From: Flavobacteriales bacterium UBA7612
GTDB lineage: Bacteria > Bacteroidota > Bacteroidia > Flavobacteriales > Weeksellaceae
DNA: 64,000 bases
NCBI GenBank assembly: GCA_002484335.1
Contig: DLJQ01000004.1
Span: 1-64,000, forward strand
Reading direction: 5' to 3'
In this document: piece by piece, positions 42,583 through 51,563 of the stretch
How the letters are laid out: each line of letters begins with the position of its first letter
Numbering within the stretch: the stretch's first letter is position 1
The notes under the pieces: model-generated
What the model saw: only the letters and a program-made list of their open reading frames with translations
Database searches by the model: none
Told to the model about the DNA's origin: nothing
Translations under genes and position numbers: made by a program

Positions 42583-44025
42583 ATGAGTCAAACAAAAAAT
42601 ACAAATTGGGGACAATTTATTCCATTAGTTACAGTTTTTTTCTTTTGGGGATTTATAGCTGCAAGTAATGATATTTTAATCCCTGTATTCAAAAAAGCAT
42701 TTGATTTGTCACAAGGACAAAGTCAATTCGTATCTTTAGCTTTTTATATCGCCTATACGGTAGGATCAATTATATATATGATTGTATCTCTTATTATGGG
42801 AAAAGATTTAATTAATAAATTAGGTTATAAAAATAGTTTATCACTTGGTTTACTAATCTCAGCATTAGGAACATTATTATTTATTCCTGCAGCAAATTTA
42901 GAATCATATCCTTTAATGTTATCAGGATTGTTTACAGTAGCACTTGGTTTCTCTTTGCAACAAACAGTTGCTAATCCTTTAGCAATAGCATTAGGTGATC
43001 CTAAAACGGGTTCTCAACGTTTAACATTAGCAGGAGGTATTAATAATTTAGGAACAACAATAGGACCTTTAATTGTTGCTTATGCAATTTTCGGAAGTGC
43101 AACAGAGCCTAGTTCTGATTTAAGCGTTGATAGTGTTAAAATTCCATATTTATGTTTGGGGGTTGCATTTTTACTAGTTGCTATTTTCCTTAAATTTTCA
43201 TCATTACCTAGTCATCCTGAGCAAGAAGAAGAAAATGAAGATACTGTAAATGTTGTAAAAGATAGATCATCAGCGTTAAAATATCCTCAATTAATTTTAG
43301 GAATGATTGCAATTTTCTTATATGTAGGAGTTGAGGTTTCTACAGCTAGTAACCTTCCTGATTATATGCAAAAAGAGTTAGGGTTTACTATTTCTCAAGT
43401 AGCTCCATACGTATCACTTTATTGGGCTAGTATGATGATTGGTCGATGGGGTGGTGCAGCAGAAGCATTTGGTTTAGATAAAACTAAGACATTAATTTTA
43501 AAATTTGTTGCTCCTTATTTAGCTTTCGGTATTTTCTTATTAGTTAATAAAATTGCTGGACATGATTTAAAACCTTTTTATTTTTATGCCGTTTTCATCT
43601 TAGCATTAATTATAGCTGATATTTCAACAAAAGGTAATCCAGCCAAAATGGTATTAACTTTTTCAATAATAGGAATTATTGCATTATTAGTTGGAATGAA
43701 TACAAGTGGATTAGTAAGTGTTTATGCAATTACTAGTGTTGGTTTATTTTGTAGTACACTATGGCCAGGGATCTTTGCTTTAGCAATTAAAGGTCTGGGT
43801 AAAAATACATCTCAAGGAAGTAGTTTTTTAATCATGATGATTATGGGAGGAGGTGTAATGAGTTATTTACAAGGATTGTTAGCTGATGCAACAACGATTC
43901 ATTTTAGTTATGTTACAGGAATAATTTGTTTTTCTTATTTAGTTTTTTATGCTATAATATCACCAATAGTATTGAAAAAACAAGGTATTCATTTAAGTGA
44001 AGTTAAATCTGAAGGAGGACATTAA
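42583..44025 (+). CDS. FHS-family sugar:proton symporter (MFS; FucP/GluP-like)
   Basis: About 480 residues with twelve hydrophobic segments. The first TM carries FFFWGFIAASNDILIPVFKK, the signature of the fucose/galactose/glucose:H+ symporter family; conserved TVANPLAIALGDP and GGGVMSYLQG also fit. It would carry the released glucose (or disaccharide) over the inner membrane. An in-frame ATG at 42544 gives 13 more residues (MYLLQYIKQFNKK), and the choice between the two is open; MSQTKN matches the family length better. It closes the PUL and is followed by a strong terminator. Confidence 0.88.
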   Translation: MSQTKNTNWGQFIPLVTVFFFWGFIAASNDILIPVFKKAFDLSQGQSQFVSLAFYIAYTVGSIIYMIVSLIMGKDLINKLGYKNSLSLGLLISALGTLLFIPAANLESYPLMLSGLFTVALGFSLQQTVANPLAIALGDPKTGSQRLTLAGGINNLGTTIGPLIVAYAIFGSATEPSSDLSVDSVKIPYLCLGVAFLLVAIFLKFSSLPSHPEQEEENEDTVNVVKDRSSALKYPQLILGMIAIFLYVGVEVSTASNLPDYMQKELGFTISQVAPYVSLYWASMMIGRWGGAAEAFGLDKTKTLILKFVAPYLAFGIFLLVNKIAGHDLKPFYFYAVFILALIIADISTKGNPAKMVLTFSIIGIIALLVGMNTSGLVSVYAITSVGLFCSTLWPGIFALAIKGLGKNTSQGSSFLIMMIMGGGVMSYLQGLLADATTIHFSYVTGIICFSYLVFYAIISPIVLKKQGIHLSEVKSEGGH

Positions 44026-44047
44026 AATTTGTTTTTAAATAAATCAT

Positions 44048-44084
44048 AAAAGGCACAATAGAATTTTCTATTGTGCCTTTTCTT
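44048..44084 (+). terminator. Terminator ending the beta-glucan PUL
   Basis: AAAGGCACAATAGA / TCTATTGTGCCTTT with loop ATTT makes a 14-bp perfect stem with a T-rich tail. The following gap to katG (about 230 bp) is AT-rich with no gene or clear promoter match. Confidence 0.92.
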
Positions 44085-44311
44085 GTTTTTTATGATTCTA
44101 AATTTATTAAAAAATAGTTATAATTTATGATATATTGTTGATAATAAGTGTTTTTTCAATATATTCATATTATAAACATAAAATTAAAAATGATTTATTA
44201 TAATAAATTTTTCTTATAATTTTATAGTGTAATAAGATTTAAAATCTATGATTTAAGAAAATTTAATTAAGACATTTACAAAAAATAAAAGACAATTTAA
44301 ATAATAAAACT

Positions 44312-46528
44312 ATGGAAAACTTAGAAGGAGATATTTCAAAATGTCCATTTCATAACGGAACTATGAATAAACCAGTTGCTGGAGAAGGTACTAATAATAA
44401 TGAGTGGTGGCCAAATCAATTACGAGTTGATATATTGAGACAACATTCTTCTTTGTCTGATCCTATGGGACAAGAATTTGATTATGCAAAAGAATTTCAG
44501 TCTTTAGATTTAGAAGCTGTTAAAAATGATTTAAAACAGTTAATGATAGATTCACAAGATTGGTGGCCAGCAGATTTTGGTAATTATGGACCATTATTTA
44601 TACGTATGGCTTGGCATAGTGCAGGAACATATCGTATACAAGATGGTAGAGGAGGAGCTGGACAAGGACAACAACGTTTTGCACCTTTAAATTCATGGCC
44701 AGATAATGTTGGTTTAGATAAGGCTAGACGTTTATTATGGCCAATTAAACAAAAATATGGTAAAAAAATATCTTGGGCAGATTTATTAATTTTAACAGGT
44801 AACATGGCACTTGAATCGATGGGCTTCAAGACAATAGGTTTTGCAGGTGGTCGTGAAGATGTTTGGGAGCCAGATATGGATGTATATTGGGGATCAGAAA
44901 AAACATGGTTAGAAGAAAGTGGAGGGCCAAATAGTAGATATTCTGGCGATCGTGAATTAGAAAATCCTCTAGCTGCTGTAGAAATGGGATTAATTTATGT
45001 TAATCCAGAAGGACCAGATAAAAATCCAGATCCAATTTTAGCAGCTAAAGACATTCGTGATACTTTTGCTCGAATGGCAATGAATGATGAAGAAACAGTA
45101 GCATTAATTGCTGGAGGACATACATTCGGAAAAACTCATGGTGCTGGTCCTGCTGATCTTGTAGGAAAAGAACCAGAAGCTGCAGGTTTAGAAGAACAAG
45201 GTTTAGGATGGAAAAGTGCATATAAATCAGGAAAAGGAGGCGATGCAATAGGATCAGGATTAGAAGTTACATGGACACAAAGACCAACTGAATGGACAAA
45301 TCTTTTCTTTGAAAATTTATTTGGATTCGAATGGAAATTGACTAAAAGTCCAGCAGGTGCTCATCAATGGGAAGCTATAGATGCCCCAGATAACGTTCCT
45401 TTAGCAGCAGATATGTCTCAAAAGCAAAAACCTAGAATGCTTACAACAGATTTGTCTTTGAGATTTGATCCTGAATACGAAAAAATATCAAGAAGATTTT
45501 ATGAAAATCCAGATCAATTTGCAGATGCTTTTGCAAAAGCATGGTTTAAATTAACGCATAGAGATATGGGGCCTCATGATAGATATTTGGGACCAGATGT
45601 TCCAAAAGAGATTTTTATATGGCAAGATCCAATTCCATCAACTGATCATGAATTAATTAATGAAACTGACATTGCTATTTTAAAAGAAAAATTATTAAAT
45701 GTAGGTTTATCTATTTCTGAGCTTGTATCGACAGCTTGGGCTTCTGCCTCAACATTTAGAGGATCAGATAAAAGAGGGGGAGCAAATGGATCAAGAATTC
45801 GTTTGGAACCAATGAGAAATTGGGAAGTAAATAATCCTGTTCAATTAAATAAAGTATTAACTATTTTAGAAAAAATACAAAATGAATTTAATGCTACAGG
45901 AAAATTTGTGTCATTGGCTGATTTAATAGTACTTGGTGGTGCTGCAGCTATAGAAAAAGCAGCAAAACAAGCTGGAAATAATATAAAAGTTCCATTTACA
46001 CCAGGTAGAATGGATGCTTCTCAAGAAGAAACAGATAGTGATGCAATAGCTTATTTAGAGCCTAAAGGTGATGGTTTCCGTAATTATAGAAAAGCAACTA
46101 ATCTTTCAGTTTCTACAGAGGAAATTTTAATTGATAAAGCTCAATTATTAAATCTTACATCTCCTCAATTAACAGTTCTATTAGGAGGTATGAGAGCTTT
46201 AAATACAAATTATGATGGCTCAAAACATGGTATTTTTACAAGAAGACCAGAACAATTAACAAATGATTTCTTTGTTAATTTATTAGATATGAATACTGAA
46301 TGGAAAGCCATGGATGAGCGTAAAGAAGTTTATTTAGGAACAGATCGTACAACAGGACAACCAAAATGGACTGCAACTCGTGCAGATTTAGTTTTTGGTT
46401 CTAATTCTGAATTACGTGCTGTTGCAGAAGTTTATGCAAGTGCTGATGCACAAGAAAAATTTGTAAATGATTTTGTTGCTGCATGGAATAAAGTTATGAA
46501 TGCAGATCGTTTTGATATCAAAAAATAA
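44312..46528 (+). CDS. katG: Catalase-peroxidase KatG
   Basis: KatG is a haem enzyme that destroys H2O2 by catalase and peroxidase activity. The 738-residue double-domain protein is full length. Distal Arg-Trp-His lie in IRMAWHSAGTYR, the proximal His in IAGGHTFGKTHGAGP, and the cross-link Tyr in LIYVNPEGPD. The degenerate second half starts near residue 430. No Fur/OxyR gene adjoins and no TAnnTTTG box is seen upstream. There is no signal peptide, so it acts in the cytoplasm. Confidence 0.97.
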   Translation: MENLEGDISKCPFHNGTMNKPVAGEGTNNNEWWPNQLRVDILRQHSSLSDPMGQEFDYAKEFQSLDLEAVKNDLKQLMIDSQDWWPADFGNYGPLFIRMAWHSAGTYRIQDGRGGAGQGQQRFAPLNSWPDNVGLDKARRLLWPIKQKYGKKISWADLLILTGNMALESMGFKTIGFAGGREDVWEPDMDVYWGSEKTWLEESGGPNSRYSGDRELENPLAAVEMGLIYVNPEGPDKNPDPILAAKDIRDTFARMAMNDEETVALIAGGHTFGKTHGAGPADLVGKEPEAAGLEEQGLGWKSAYKSGKGGDAIGSGLEVTWTQRPTEWTNLFFENLFGFEWKLTKSPAGAHQWEAIDAPDNVPLAADMSQKQKPRMLTTDLSLRFDPEYEKISRRFYENPDQFADAFAKAWFKLTHRDMGPHDRYLGPDVPKEIFIWQDPIPSTDHELINETDIAILKEKLLNVGLSISELVSTAWASASTFRGSDKRGGANGSRIRLEPMRNWEVNNPVQLNKVLTILEKIQNEFNATGKFVSLADLIVLGGAAAIEKAAKQAGNNIKVPFTPGRMDASQEETDSDAIAYLEPKGDGFRNYRKATNLSVSTEEILIDKAQLLNLTSPQLTVLLGGMRALNTNYDGSKHGIFTRRPEQLTNDFFVNLLDMNTEWKAMDERKEVYLGTDRTTGQPKWTATRADLVFGSNSELRAVAEVYASADAQEKFVNDFVAAWNKVMNADRFDIKK

Positions 46529-46544
46529 TTAATTATACTATAAT

Positions 46545-46581
46545 AAAAAAAGATGCTAATCATTTGATTAGCATTTTTTTT
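46545..46581 (+). terminator. katG terminator
   Basis: ATGCTAATC / GATTAGCAT with a short loop, preceded by an A-run and followed by eight T. Confidence 0.92.
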
Positions 46582-46666
46582 ATTTGAATTACAGTTTTCC
46601 CTAAAAAAATAGGTTTTATTATGATAATCAATCAATCAATTGATATAATTTAGAAAAATAATTTTT

Positions 46667-47197
46667 ATGAAAGGGTTTAAGAATATAAAAGGAAAAGTAG
46701 TAGAAAGATTATTTCTTATTATTTGGCCTCCTTGGGGAGAAAAGCAACAATCTGATTTAGATATTTCTTTTGGTTTTGTATTCAGAGAAGAGTCTAATTA
46801 TTTATATATAATAAGTATTGATAAGGACGAATTATGGTCTCCTTTTATCTATATAGAAACTATTCCTGTAAATAGATATTCTTGGTTAGATTTTTATCCA
46901 AGAATAAATATGTGGATGAATGCAAAAAATGAAAATATGATCATAGATAAAGAATATTATGAGGTTACAAAGTCTGACCTTTTTAATAATATTTTGTTTA
47001 ATAAAATTGAAGATATAGAGCTTTTGAAAGTAACGAATATTCCAGAACCATTTGGAGTAAAATTGATTTTTAAAGATGATTATATTATATCGATCCCAAA
47101 TTGGGATGGAAACACAGTGGAATCAAAGCATTTCAATAAAAATCATACTATAGAGATTTTTAGTGATTTAGGTGATATAGTTTACATCAAAATATAA
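46667..47197 (+). CDS. Hypothetical protein
   Basis: This 176-residue protein has no signal peptide, no TM, and high Ile, Asp, Asn and Trp content (IIWPPWGEKQQSDLDISFGF near residues 18-37). I recognise no family. Its strand-rich pattern and size resemble small orphan cytoplasmic proteins, including immunity-like proteins, but no toxin gene is adjacent. It follows the katG terminator and is unlikely to be co-transcribed with katG. Confidence 0.6.
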   Translation: MKGFKNIKGKVVERLFLIIWPPWGEKQQSDLDISFGFVFREESNYLYIISIDKDELWSPFIYIETIPVNRYSWLDFYPRINMWMNAKNENMIIDKEYYEVTKSDLFNNILFNKIEDIELLKVTNIPEPFGVKLIFKDDYIISIPNWDGNTVESKHFNKNHTIEIFSDLGDIVYIKI

Positions 47198-47336
47198 ATC
47201 TTTATTTATAAAAATAATTGTTATCAATAAGTTATAAAAGACTATTGTTGCTGATAATTTTTTACATTGTGTGATTTTTTATTAAAATAGAAAGTATTAT
47301 TTTCAATATTTATAAAAATCCTTACATTTAACTAAA

Positions 47337-47723
47337 ATGAAAATAGAAAAATTACATCATATTGCAATTATTTGTTCTGATTACGAAAAATCAAAATATT
47401 TTTATACAGAAATTTTGGGTTTCAAAATAGAACAGGAAGTTTACAGAAAGGAGAGAGAATCTTATAAACTTGATCTTTCGTTGAATGGACAATATTTAAT
47501 AGAACTTTTTTCGTTTCCTACTTCTCCAGACAGATTAACACGTCCAGAAGCTGTAGGATTAAGACATATTGCTTTTGCAGTAAAAGATATTGAGAAAGAA
47601 GTCTCATTCTTAACATCAAAAAAGATAACAACAGAACCTATTCGGATAGATGAATTTACAAATAAAAAGTTTACCTTTTTTTCTGATCCAGATCATCTAC
47701 CAATAGAAATCTACGAATTATAA
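47337..47723 (+). CDS. VOC-family protein, YaeR/GloA2-like
   Basis: The 128-residue glyoxalase-fold protein begins MKIEKLHHIAIICSDYEKSKYFY and contains LGFKIEQEVYRKERESYKLDL, LIELFSFP, AVGLRHIAFAVKDIEKEV and a final FFSDPDHLPIEIYEL. These features match the YaeR/SMU1112c subgroup rather than true glyoxalase I. Metal ligands His8, Glu (in LIELFSF), His (in LRHIAF) and Glu (in PIEIYEL) are all kept, so metal-dependent activity is likely; the substrate is unknown. A possible operon partner starts 24 bp downstream. Confidence 0.88.
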   Translation: MKIEKLHHIAIICSDYEKSKYFYTEILGFKIEQEVYRKERESYKLDLSLNGQYLIELFSFPTSPDRLTRPEAVGLRHIAFAVKDIEKEVSFLTSKKITTEPIRIDEFTNKKFTFFSDPDHLPIEIYEL

Positions 47724-47747
47724 CTGAAAATAAAATTATTGATAAAA

Positions 47748-48386
47748 ATGAATATAAAAGATGTTTTTAATTCTACAGTTGATGGAATTAGCGATTTGCT
47801 TATAGAAGAACATAATTTTATTTGTAATAAAAGTAAGAAAGAATTCAAACGCTTGAATAATAATGTTCTTCATATTATTCGCTTTTTTTATCATAAAAAA
47901 GATAATAAAATTTATTTAAGACTTGAAATAATTATAAAGCTTTTAGATATAGAACATATATATAAATCAGTCACAACGATTGATGGAAGACCATATTTAA
48001 CGTTAGGTAATGATTTTTTAATCTTAAGAAATAAAAAAGATGATTTTGATTATAAAAAAAATCCTACAACATATTGGTTAATTGAAAATTCAAATGATTT
48101 AGAAAATTTCATTTTTAATTTTAAATCTAATTTTGAGGAAATTATATTACCATATTTTAATGAAAATTCAACTATTGAAAGAGTAGATTATTTACTCAAT
48201 AGTCATCCTTTAAAAATGTCAATTCATAATTATATATATCCCTTAAGAGCAAACATTGGAATAATTGCTGCAAAATTAAATAATAATCAAAATTTTAATG
48301 ATTTAATTAAAATTTATGAGAAAGAATTAGATGAGGCTGAAGAAAATTATAAAAATGAATTTTTTAAACTTATAAGTATATTGTAA
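47748..48386 (+). CDS. Hypothetical protein, DUF4304-like (tentative)
   Basis: The protein has 212 residues from the ATG at 47748; an upstream TTG at 47739 is less likely. The opening NIKDVFNSTVDGIS, then FICNKSKKEFKRLNNNVLHIIRFFYHKK, recalls DUF4304 proteins, where a short helix is followed by strands around a Lys-Lys-Phe-Arg segment. The rest is Asn/Lys-rich. No signal peptide is present. The family assignment is weak and no function can be given. It may be co-transcribed with the VOC gene. Confidence 0.5.
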   Translation: MNIKDVFNSTVDGISDLLIEEHNFICNKSKKEFKRLNNNVLHIIRFFYHKKDNKIYLRLEIIIKLLDIEHIYKSVTTIDGRPYLTLGNDFLILRNKKDDFDYKKNPTTYWLIENSNDLENFIFNFKSNFEEIILPYFNENSTIERVDYLLNSHPLKMSIHNYIYPLRANIGIIAAKLNNNQNFNDLIKIYEKELDEAEENYKNEFFKLISIL

Positions 48387-48423
48387 TATTCCGAAAAAAA
48401 AGTGTTTGTTATAGAACTGATTA

Positions 48424-48463
48424 ACCAGTAAAAGCAAACATGTAAATGTTGCTTTTGCTGGGT
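48424..48463. repeat. Long hairpin between convergent genes
   Basis: ACCAGTAAAAGCAAACAT folds back on ATGTTGCTTTTGCTGGGT with loop GTAA, about 17 pairs with small bulges. No T-run follows on either strand. A second stem, GCAACA / TGTTGC, lies at 48491-48506. They occupy the 143-bp gap between the DUF4304-like gene and kdgF. Confidence 0.6.
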
Positions 48464-48529
48464 ACTTTGAGATAACAACTCGGGAGATGAGCAACATATT
48501 TGTTGCATTTTGATCAAAAATAATCTCTT

Positions 48530-48868
48530 TTATTTTATAAAATCTTCGCGATAGGGAGCAAAAGAATCAATTAAGATTCCTTCTTCTAAACATACAACAC
48601 CATGTATTATATTGGGTTGAGCAAAGAATCCATCACCTTTTTTTAAAATTTTAGTTTCGTTGTTATTTGTTACTTCGAAAACTCCTTCGGCAACATAAGT
48701 AATTTGTGAATGAAAATGTTGATGTAGAGAGCCAATAGCTTCTTTATCAAATTTTACAATAACCATCATCACTTGGGAATTATAACCCAAGATTTGTCGA
48801 CGAACTCCGTTACCTAAATCCTCCCAATTAGAGTTTCCATCAAAAAATAAATCTTTTTTATAATTCAT
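48530..48868 (-). CDS. kdgF: KdgF-type cupin, unsaturated uronate linearisation
   Basis: KdgF speeds conversion of the 4,5-unsaturated monouronates from pectin and alginate lyases into linear ketonised sugars that enter central metabolism. The 112-residue single cupin begins with LGNGVRRQILGYNSQVMMV and has the metal-site residues H49, H51, Q55 and H89 (LHQHFHSQITYVAEG and PNIIHG). No signal peptide is present, so it is cytoplasmic, as expected. It is the last gene of the pectin PUL, 6 bp after the CE12 gene. Confidence 0.85.
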   Translation of the reverse strand: MNYKKDLFFDGNSNWEDLGNGVRRQILGYNSQVMMVIVKFDKEAIGSLHQHFHSQITYVAEGVFEVTNNNETKILKKGDGFFAQPNIIHGVVCLEEGILIDSFAPYREDFIK

Positions 48869-48874
48869 GGTTAT

Positions 48875-49615
48875 CTATTTTTTTATAAATTTTTCTAAAC
48901 CAATGTTTAATTTACTTAGTTGTTTTGTAGCTTTTTCTGCAGTTAATGTTGCTCCTAGTTTAGATAGATGTGTATCGTCATTTTTTCCTTTTGGATAATA
49001 ACTTTTTTCATTTGGAGGAAGATGTAAATAAAGTTCTTTTGATTTTTCTGGACCATAAGAAAGTACAATTTCTTCTGTCTCTTGTTGCATATCTACAAAA
49101 GGTACATCTAAATCTTTTGCAACCATACGTACTATGATAGGATATAGATTGTGTGTGTCTATTAAAACTCCATTTTCATTAAAGTTTCTGCGAACAATAG
49201 AAGTCATAAGAATAGGAGTAGCCCCTTTTTCTCGTGTTTCTTTTACATATCTTTCTAAGTTAGCACGATATTGAGTTGCTGGATTTGTAAAACGCTCAGG
49301 ATCTTCAAATTTTTGATCGTTGTGCCCAAATTGAATAATTACATAATCTCCTTTTTTTAGTTGTTTATAAACTTTATTCCAACGACCTTCTGTTCTAAAA
49401 CTTTTCGAACTTCGACCATTTGTTGCATGATTTTGAATACTAATAGTATTAGTCATTAACGTTGGTAAAATTTGTCCCCAACCATGTTCTGGGTTTTTAT
49501 CTGGATCTTTCTTATCTGCCATTGTAGAGTCGCCTACAAGAAAAAGGGTTGGTTTTTGTGCTTGTAAAAATGTAAGCAAGCAAATGAATATTGTAGTTAA
49601 ATATATTTTTTTCAT
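48875..49615 (-). CDS. CE12 rhamnogalacturonan acetylesterase (SGNH/GDSL)
   Basis: The 246-residue exported esterase (signal peptide ending LQAQ) removes acetyl groups from rhamnogalacturonan I. SGNH blocks are FLVGDSTMADK (nucleophile Ser), HATNGRSSKSF, IIQFGHNDQK (Gly/Asn oxyanion) and the C-terminal DDTHLSKLGA (Asp-His). It is one of two CE12 genes in the locus; this copy lacks about 24 residues compared with that at 53221. The operon leader gap on its 5' side holds a family 2 repeat. Confidence 0.9.
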   Translation of the reverse strand: MKKIYLTTIFICLLTFLQAQKPTLFLVGDSTMADKKDPDKNPEHGWGQILPTLMTNTISIQNHATNGRSSKSFRTEGRWNKVYKQLKKGDYVIIQFGHNDQKFEDPERFTNPATQYRANLERYVKETREKGATPILMTSIVRRNFNENGVLIDTHNLYPIIVRMVAKDLDVPFVDMQQETEEIVLSYGPEKSKELYLHLPPNEKSYYPKGKNDDTHLSKLGATLTAEKATKQLSKLNIGLEKFIKK

Positions 49616-49630
49616 GATTTGTTTTTTTAT

Positions 49631-49652
49631 TCTTTGATAAGCTAAGAATGAT
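49631..49652 (-). repeat. Dispersed repeat family 2, copy 4
   Basis: The minus strand reads CATTCTTAGCTTATCAAAGA, a diverged family 2 motif. It lies in the 75-bp gap between CE8 and CE12 genes, inside the pectin operon. Confidence 0.55.
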
Positions 49653-49690
49653 ATTTTAATATAAATTATATTGTATTTTTTAATTTAAGT

Positions 49691-50656
49691 TTATTGAGGA
49701 ATCCATCCTCTGAAAATTTTTTCGATGGTATAATTTTTTAAATCTTTTTGTTTTAATTGATGTGACCATTTTACTCGCTGAGAAATGTTAGCACCTTTTC
49801 CTTTACTACCAAACTCAGCATAATATGCAGTTTTTTCTTTATCGGGGAACATTTTATCTCCAGACCATTCATTCCAACCTTGTGGTAAAATATGATTATC
49901 CATTTCTGTATTGATGAAAACTGTTTTTGCATAAGGTCGCCATGGTCTACCAAGATATACTTTATCAATATTTTCTTTTGCAGTTAATGTACAATCGAAA
50001 AATACATATCCATATGGATTATTTTTATCTGTTGCTGCAGCTGTAATAAAGGAATTGGCTAAACTTTTTATGATACAATTTTTGAAGATAGCTGTCGCCT
50101 GTCCAAAAATAAAGTCCGTTGTTCCTTCTATATAGCAATTTTCATAATATTGTCTACTGTTGTTTGTTGCAGTATATAAAGTATCTTGACACCCCAATAA
50201 ACGGAGATTTTTTCCAATAAATTTATCTCCTTCTACATGTAAAGCAACAGCTTGTCCTTTCTCGCAATGTGTATTTTGAATAGTTAGGTTTTCTATTTTT
50301 GTGTTTTCACCATTTACTAAGACTGTATAGGATGTAAATGTGGTCATTTTTTGATTGGTAAATAAATCTATTTTTCCTGAAAAATCTGAGTTTGTAATAA
50401 TTGTTTTTTCTGAATTTTCACCTTTTAAAGTAAGTTGATGTTTATTAGAAGGTATAATGATTTTCTCTTTGTAAATTCCATTTTTTATGATAATTATTGC
50501 TTCCGATGGACCTAAATCTCTAGTAGAGTTAATGGCTTCTTGAATAGATATGAAATCTGATTTGCCATCTTGTGAAACAGTAATTGTTATATAAGGTTCT
50601 TTTCCAAAAAGAAATGAGAAAATAAAAATAAAGCTACAAAAAAGAAATTTTTTCAT
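49691..50656 (-). CDS. CE8 pectin methylesterase
   Basis: The 321-residue exported right-handed beta-helix enzyme de-methylesterifies homogalacturonan so lyases and polygalacturonases can act. A signal peptide covers about residues 1-18. Catalytic motifs are GCQDTLY, SRQYYENCYIEGTTDFIFG (two catalytic Asp) and YLGRPWRPYAKT (Arg). It is the stand-alone counterpart of the CE8 domain in the fusion at the right edge. It ends 2 bp before the esterase gene at 50658. Confidence 0.93.
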   Translation of the reverse strand: MKKFLFCSFIFIFSFLFGKEPYITITVSQDGKSDFISIQEAINSTRDLGPSEAIIIIKNGIYKEKIIIPSNKHQLTLKGENSEKTIITNSDFSGKIDLFTNQKMTTFTSYTVLVNGENTKIENLTIQNTHCEKGQAVALHVEGDKFIGKNLRLLGCQDTLYTATNNSRQYYENCYIEGTTDFIFGQATAIFKNCIIKSLANSFITAAATDKNNPYGYVFFDCTLTAKENIDKVYLGRPWRPYAKTVFINTEMDNHILPQGWNEWSGDKMFPDKEKTAYYAEFGSKGKGANISQRVKWSHQLKQKDLKNYTIEKIFRGWIPQ

Positions 50657-50657
50657 A

Positions 50658-51563
50658 TTATTTAAAGATTTTATTTAAAAATTTTACTGTAAAATCTAAT
50701 GTTTCATCAAACCAAGGTTCTAATAACCAAAAAGAGTGCGGAGTGTTTTTTATTTCGTGCATTTCTGTATAAATGTTATAATGATTGAGAAGTTTCATCA
50801 TATCATCTCTACCAGCATGAAATCTTGGTTGCGAACTATTAATAAATAGAGTAGGAGGAGTATGTTTATTAACATATTCTAATGGAGATGCTTCTTTCCA
50901 AAGAGAAAGATTTTTTTCTTTCCAATTTCCTAACCAATAGGCTGCATACTGTCCTTCTTCTGCTTCTGGATGAACAAATGATACAATTCCATCAACATTT
51001 ATAATTGCTTTTATTTTTTTTGATTTTACACCAACTAAAGTAGCTAATTGAGCACCAGCTGAAGCTCCTAGAATTGCTATTTTTTTGGGATTAATAGCAT
51101 ATTCTTTTTTATTGTTTATTAAATAATTTATTGCTTGGTCGATGTCTTTTATTGGAGCTGGGTATTTTGCTATGTCAGCTAAACGATAGTTAATAGTCAT
51201 AGCAACAAAACCATTTTTAGCTAATTGTTGTGCCATGTATTTCTGATTTTCTTTACTTCCAGAAATCCATCCTCCACCATGAATTAATATAATTGCAGGA
51301 TAATTATTGTTTTGATTTTTTGGTGAGTAAATATCTGCTTTTAATTGCAATGTATCTATTGTTTTATAAATAACATTTTCTTTTGCGATAATAGTAGCAG
51401 GGAATTCTTTTTTTAAGGGTTTGATAAAAGGAAATTCCTTTTTTAATTTTTCATAAGTAGTTTCTATGGTATAAGGCGAAGCCTTTGGTCGTTCAACTTG
51501 ACCAAAGGCTATAACCATAAAAAGGGAAAATATGAAAAAATAATAAATTCTATTTGATTGCAT
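50658..51563 (-). CDS. Exported alpha/beta-hydrolase esterase (pectin PUL)
   Basis: The 301-residue protein has a signal peptide to about residue 22 (ending FGQ). Motifs are the oxyanion HGGGWISGSKEN, nucleophile Ser in LGASAGAQLA, Asp near HAGRDDM and His in TPHSFWL. It is of the BD-FAE/lipase-esterase group. In this operon it probably deacylates pectin side chains or oligosaccharides (acetyl or feruloyl); the exact acyl group is not visible. Its start overlaps the GH28 gene by 14 bp, so the two are co-translated. Confidence 0.87.
   Translation of the reverse strand: MQSNRIYYFFIFSLFMVIAFGQVERPKASPYTIETTYEKLKKEFPFIKPLKKEFPATIIAKENVIYKTIDTLQLKADIYSPKNQNNNYPAIILIHGGGWISGSKENQKYMAQQLAKNGFVAMTINYRLADIAKYPAPIKDIDQAINYLINNKKEYAINPKKIAILGASAGAQLATLVGVKSKKIKAIINVDGIVSFVHPEAEEGQYAAYWLGNWKEKNLSLWKEASPLEYVNKHTPPTLFINSSQPRFHAGRDDMMKLLNHYNIYTEMHEIKNTPHSFWLLEPWFDETLDFTVKFLNKIFK

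Noticed and set aside
28201..44025. Standard laminarin-utilization locus
   Set aside because: GH3 and GH30 would fit, but no beta-1,3-endoglucanase is encoded and the endo-enzyme is GH144-like. It remains the main alternative to the OPG hypothesis.
46667..48386. Immunity or toxin-antitoxin island after katG
   Set aside because: The two unknown proteins resemble orphan small proteins, but no toxin, polymorphic-toxin or recombinase gene is nearby.
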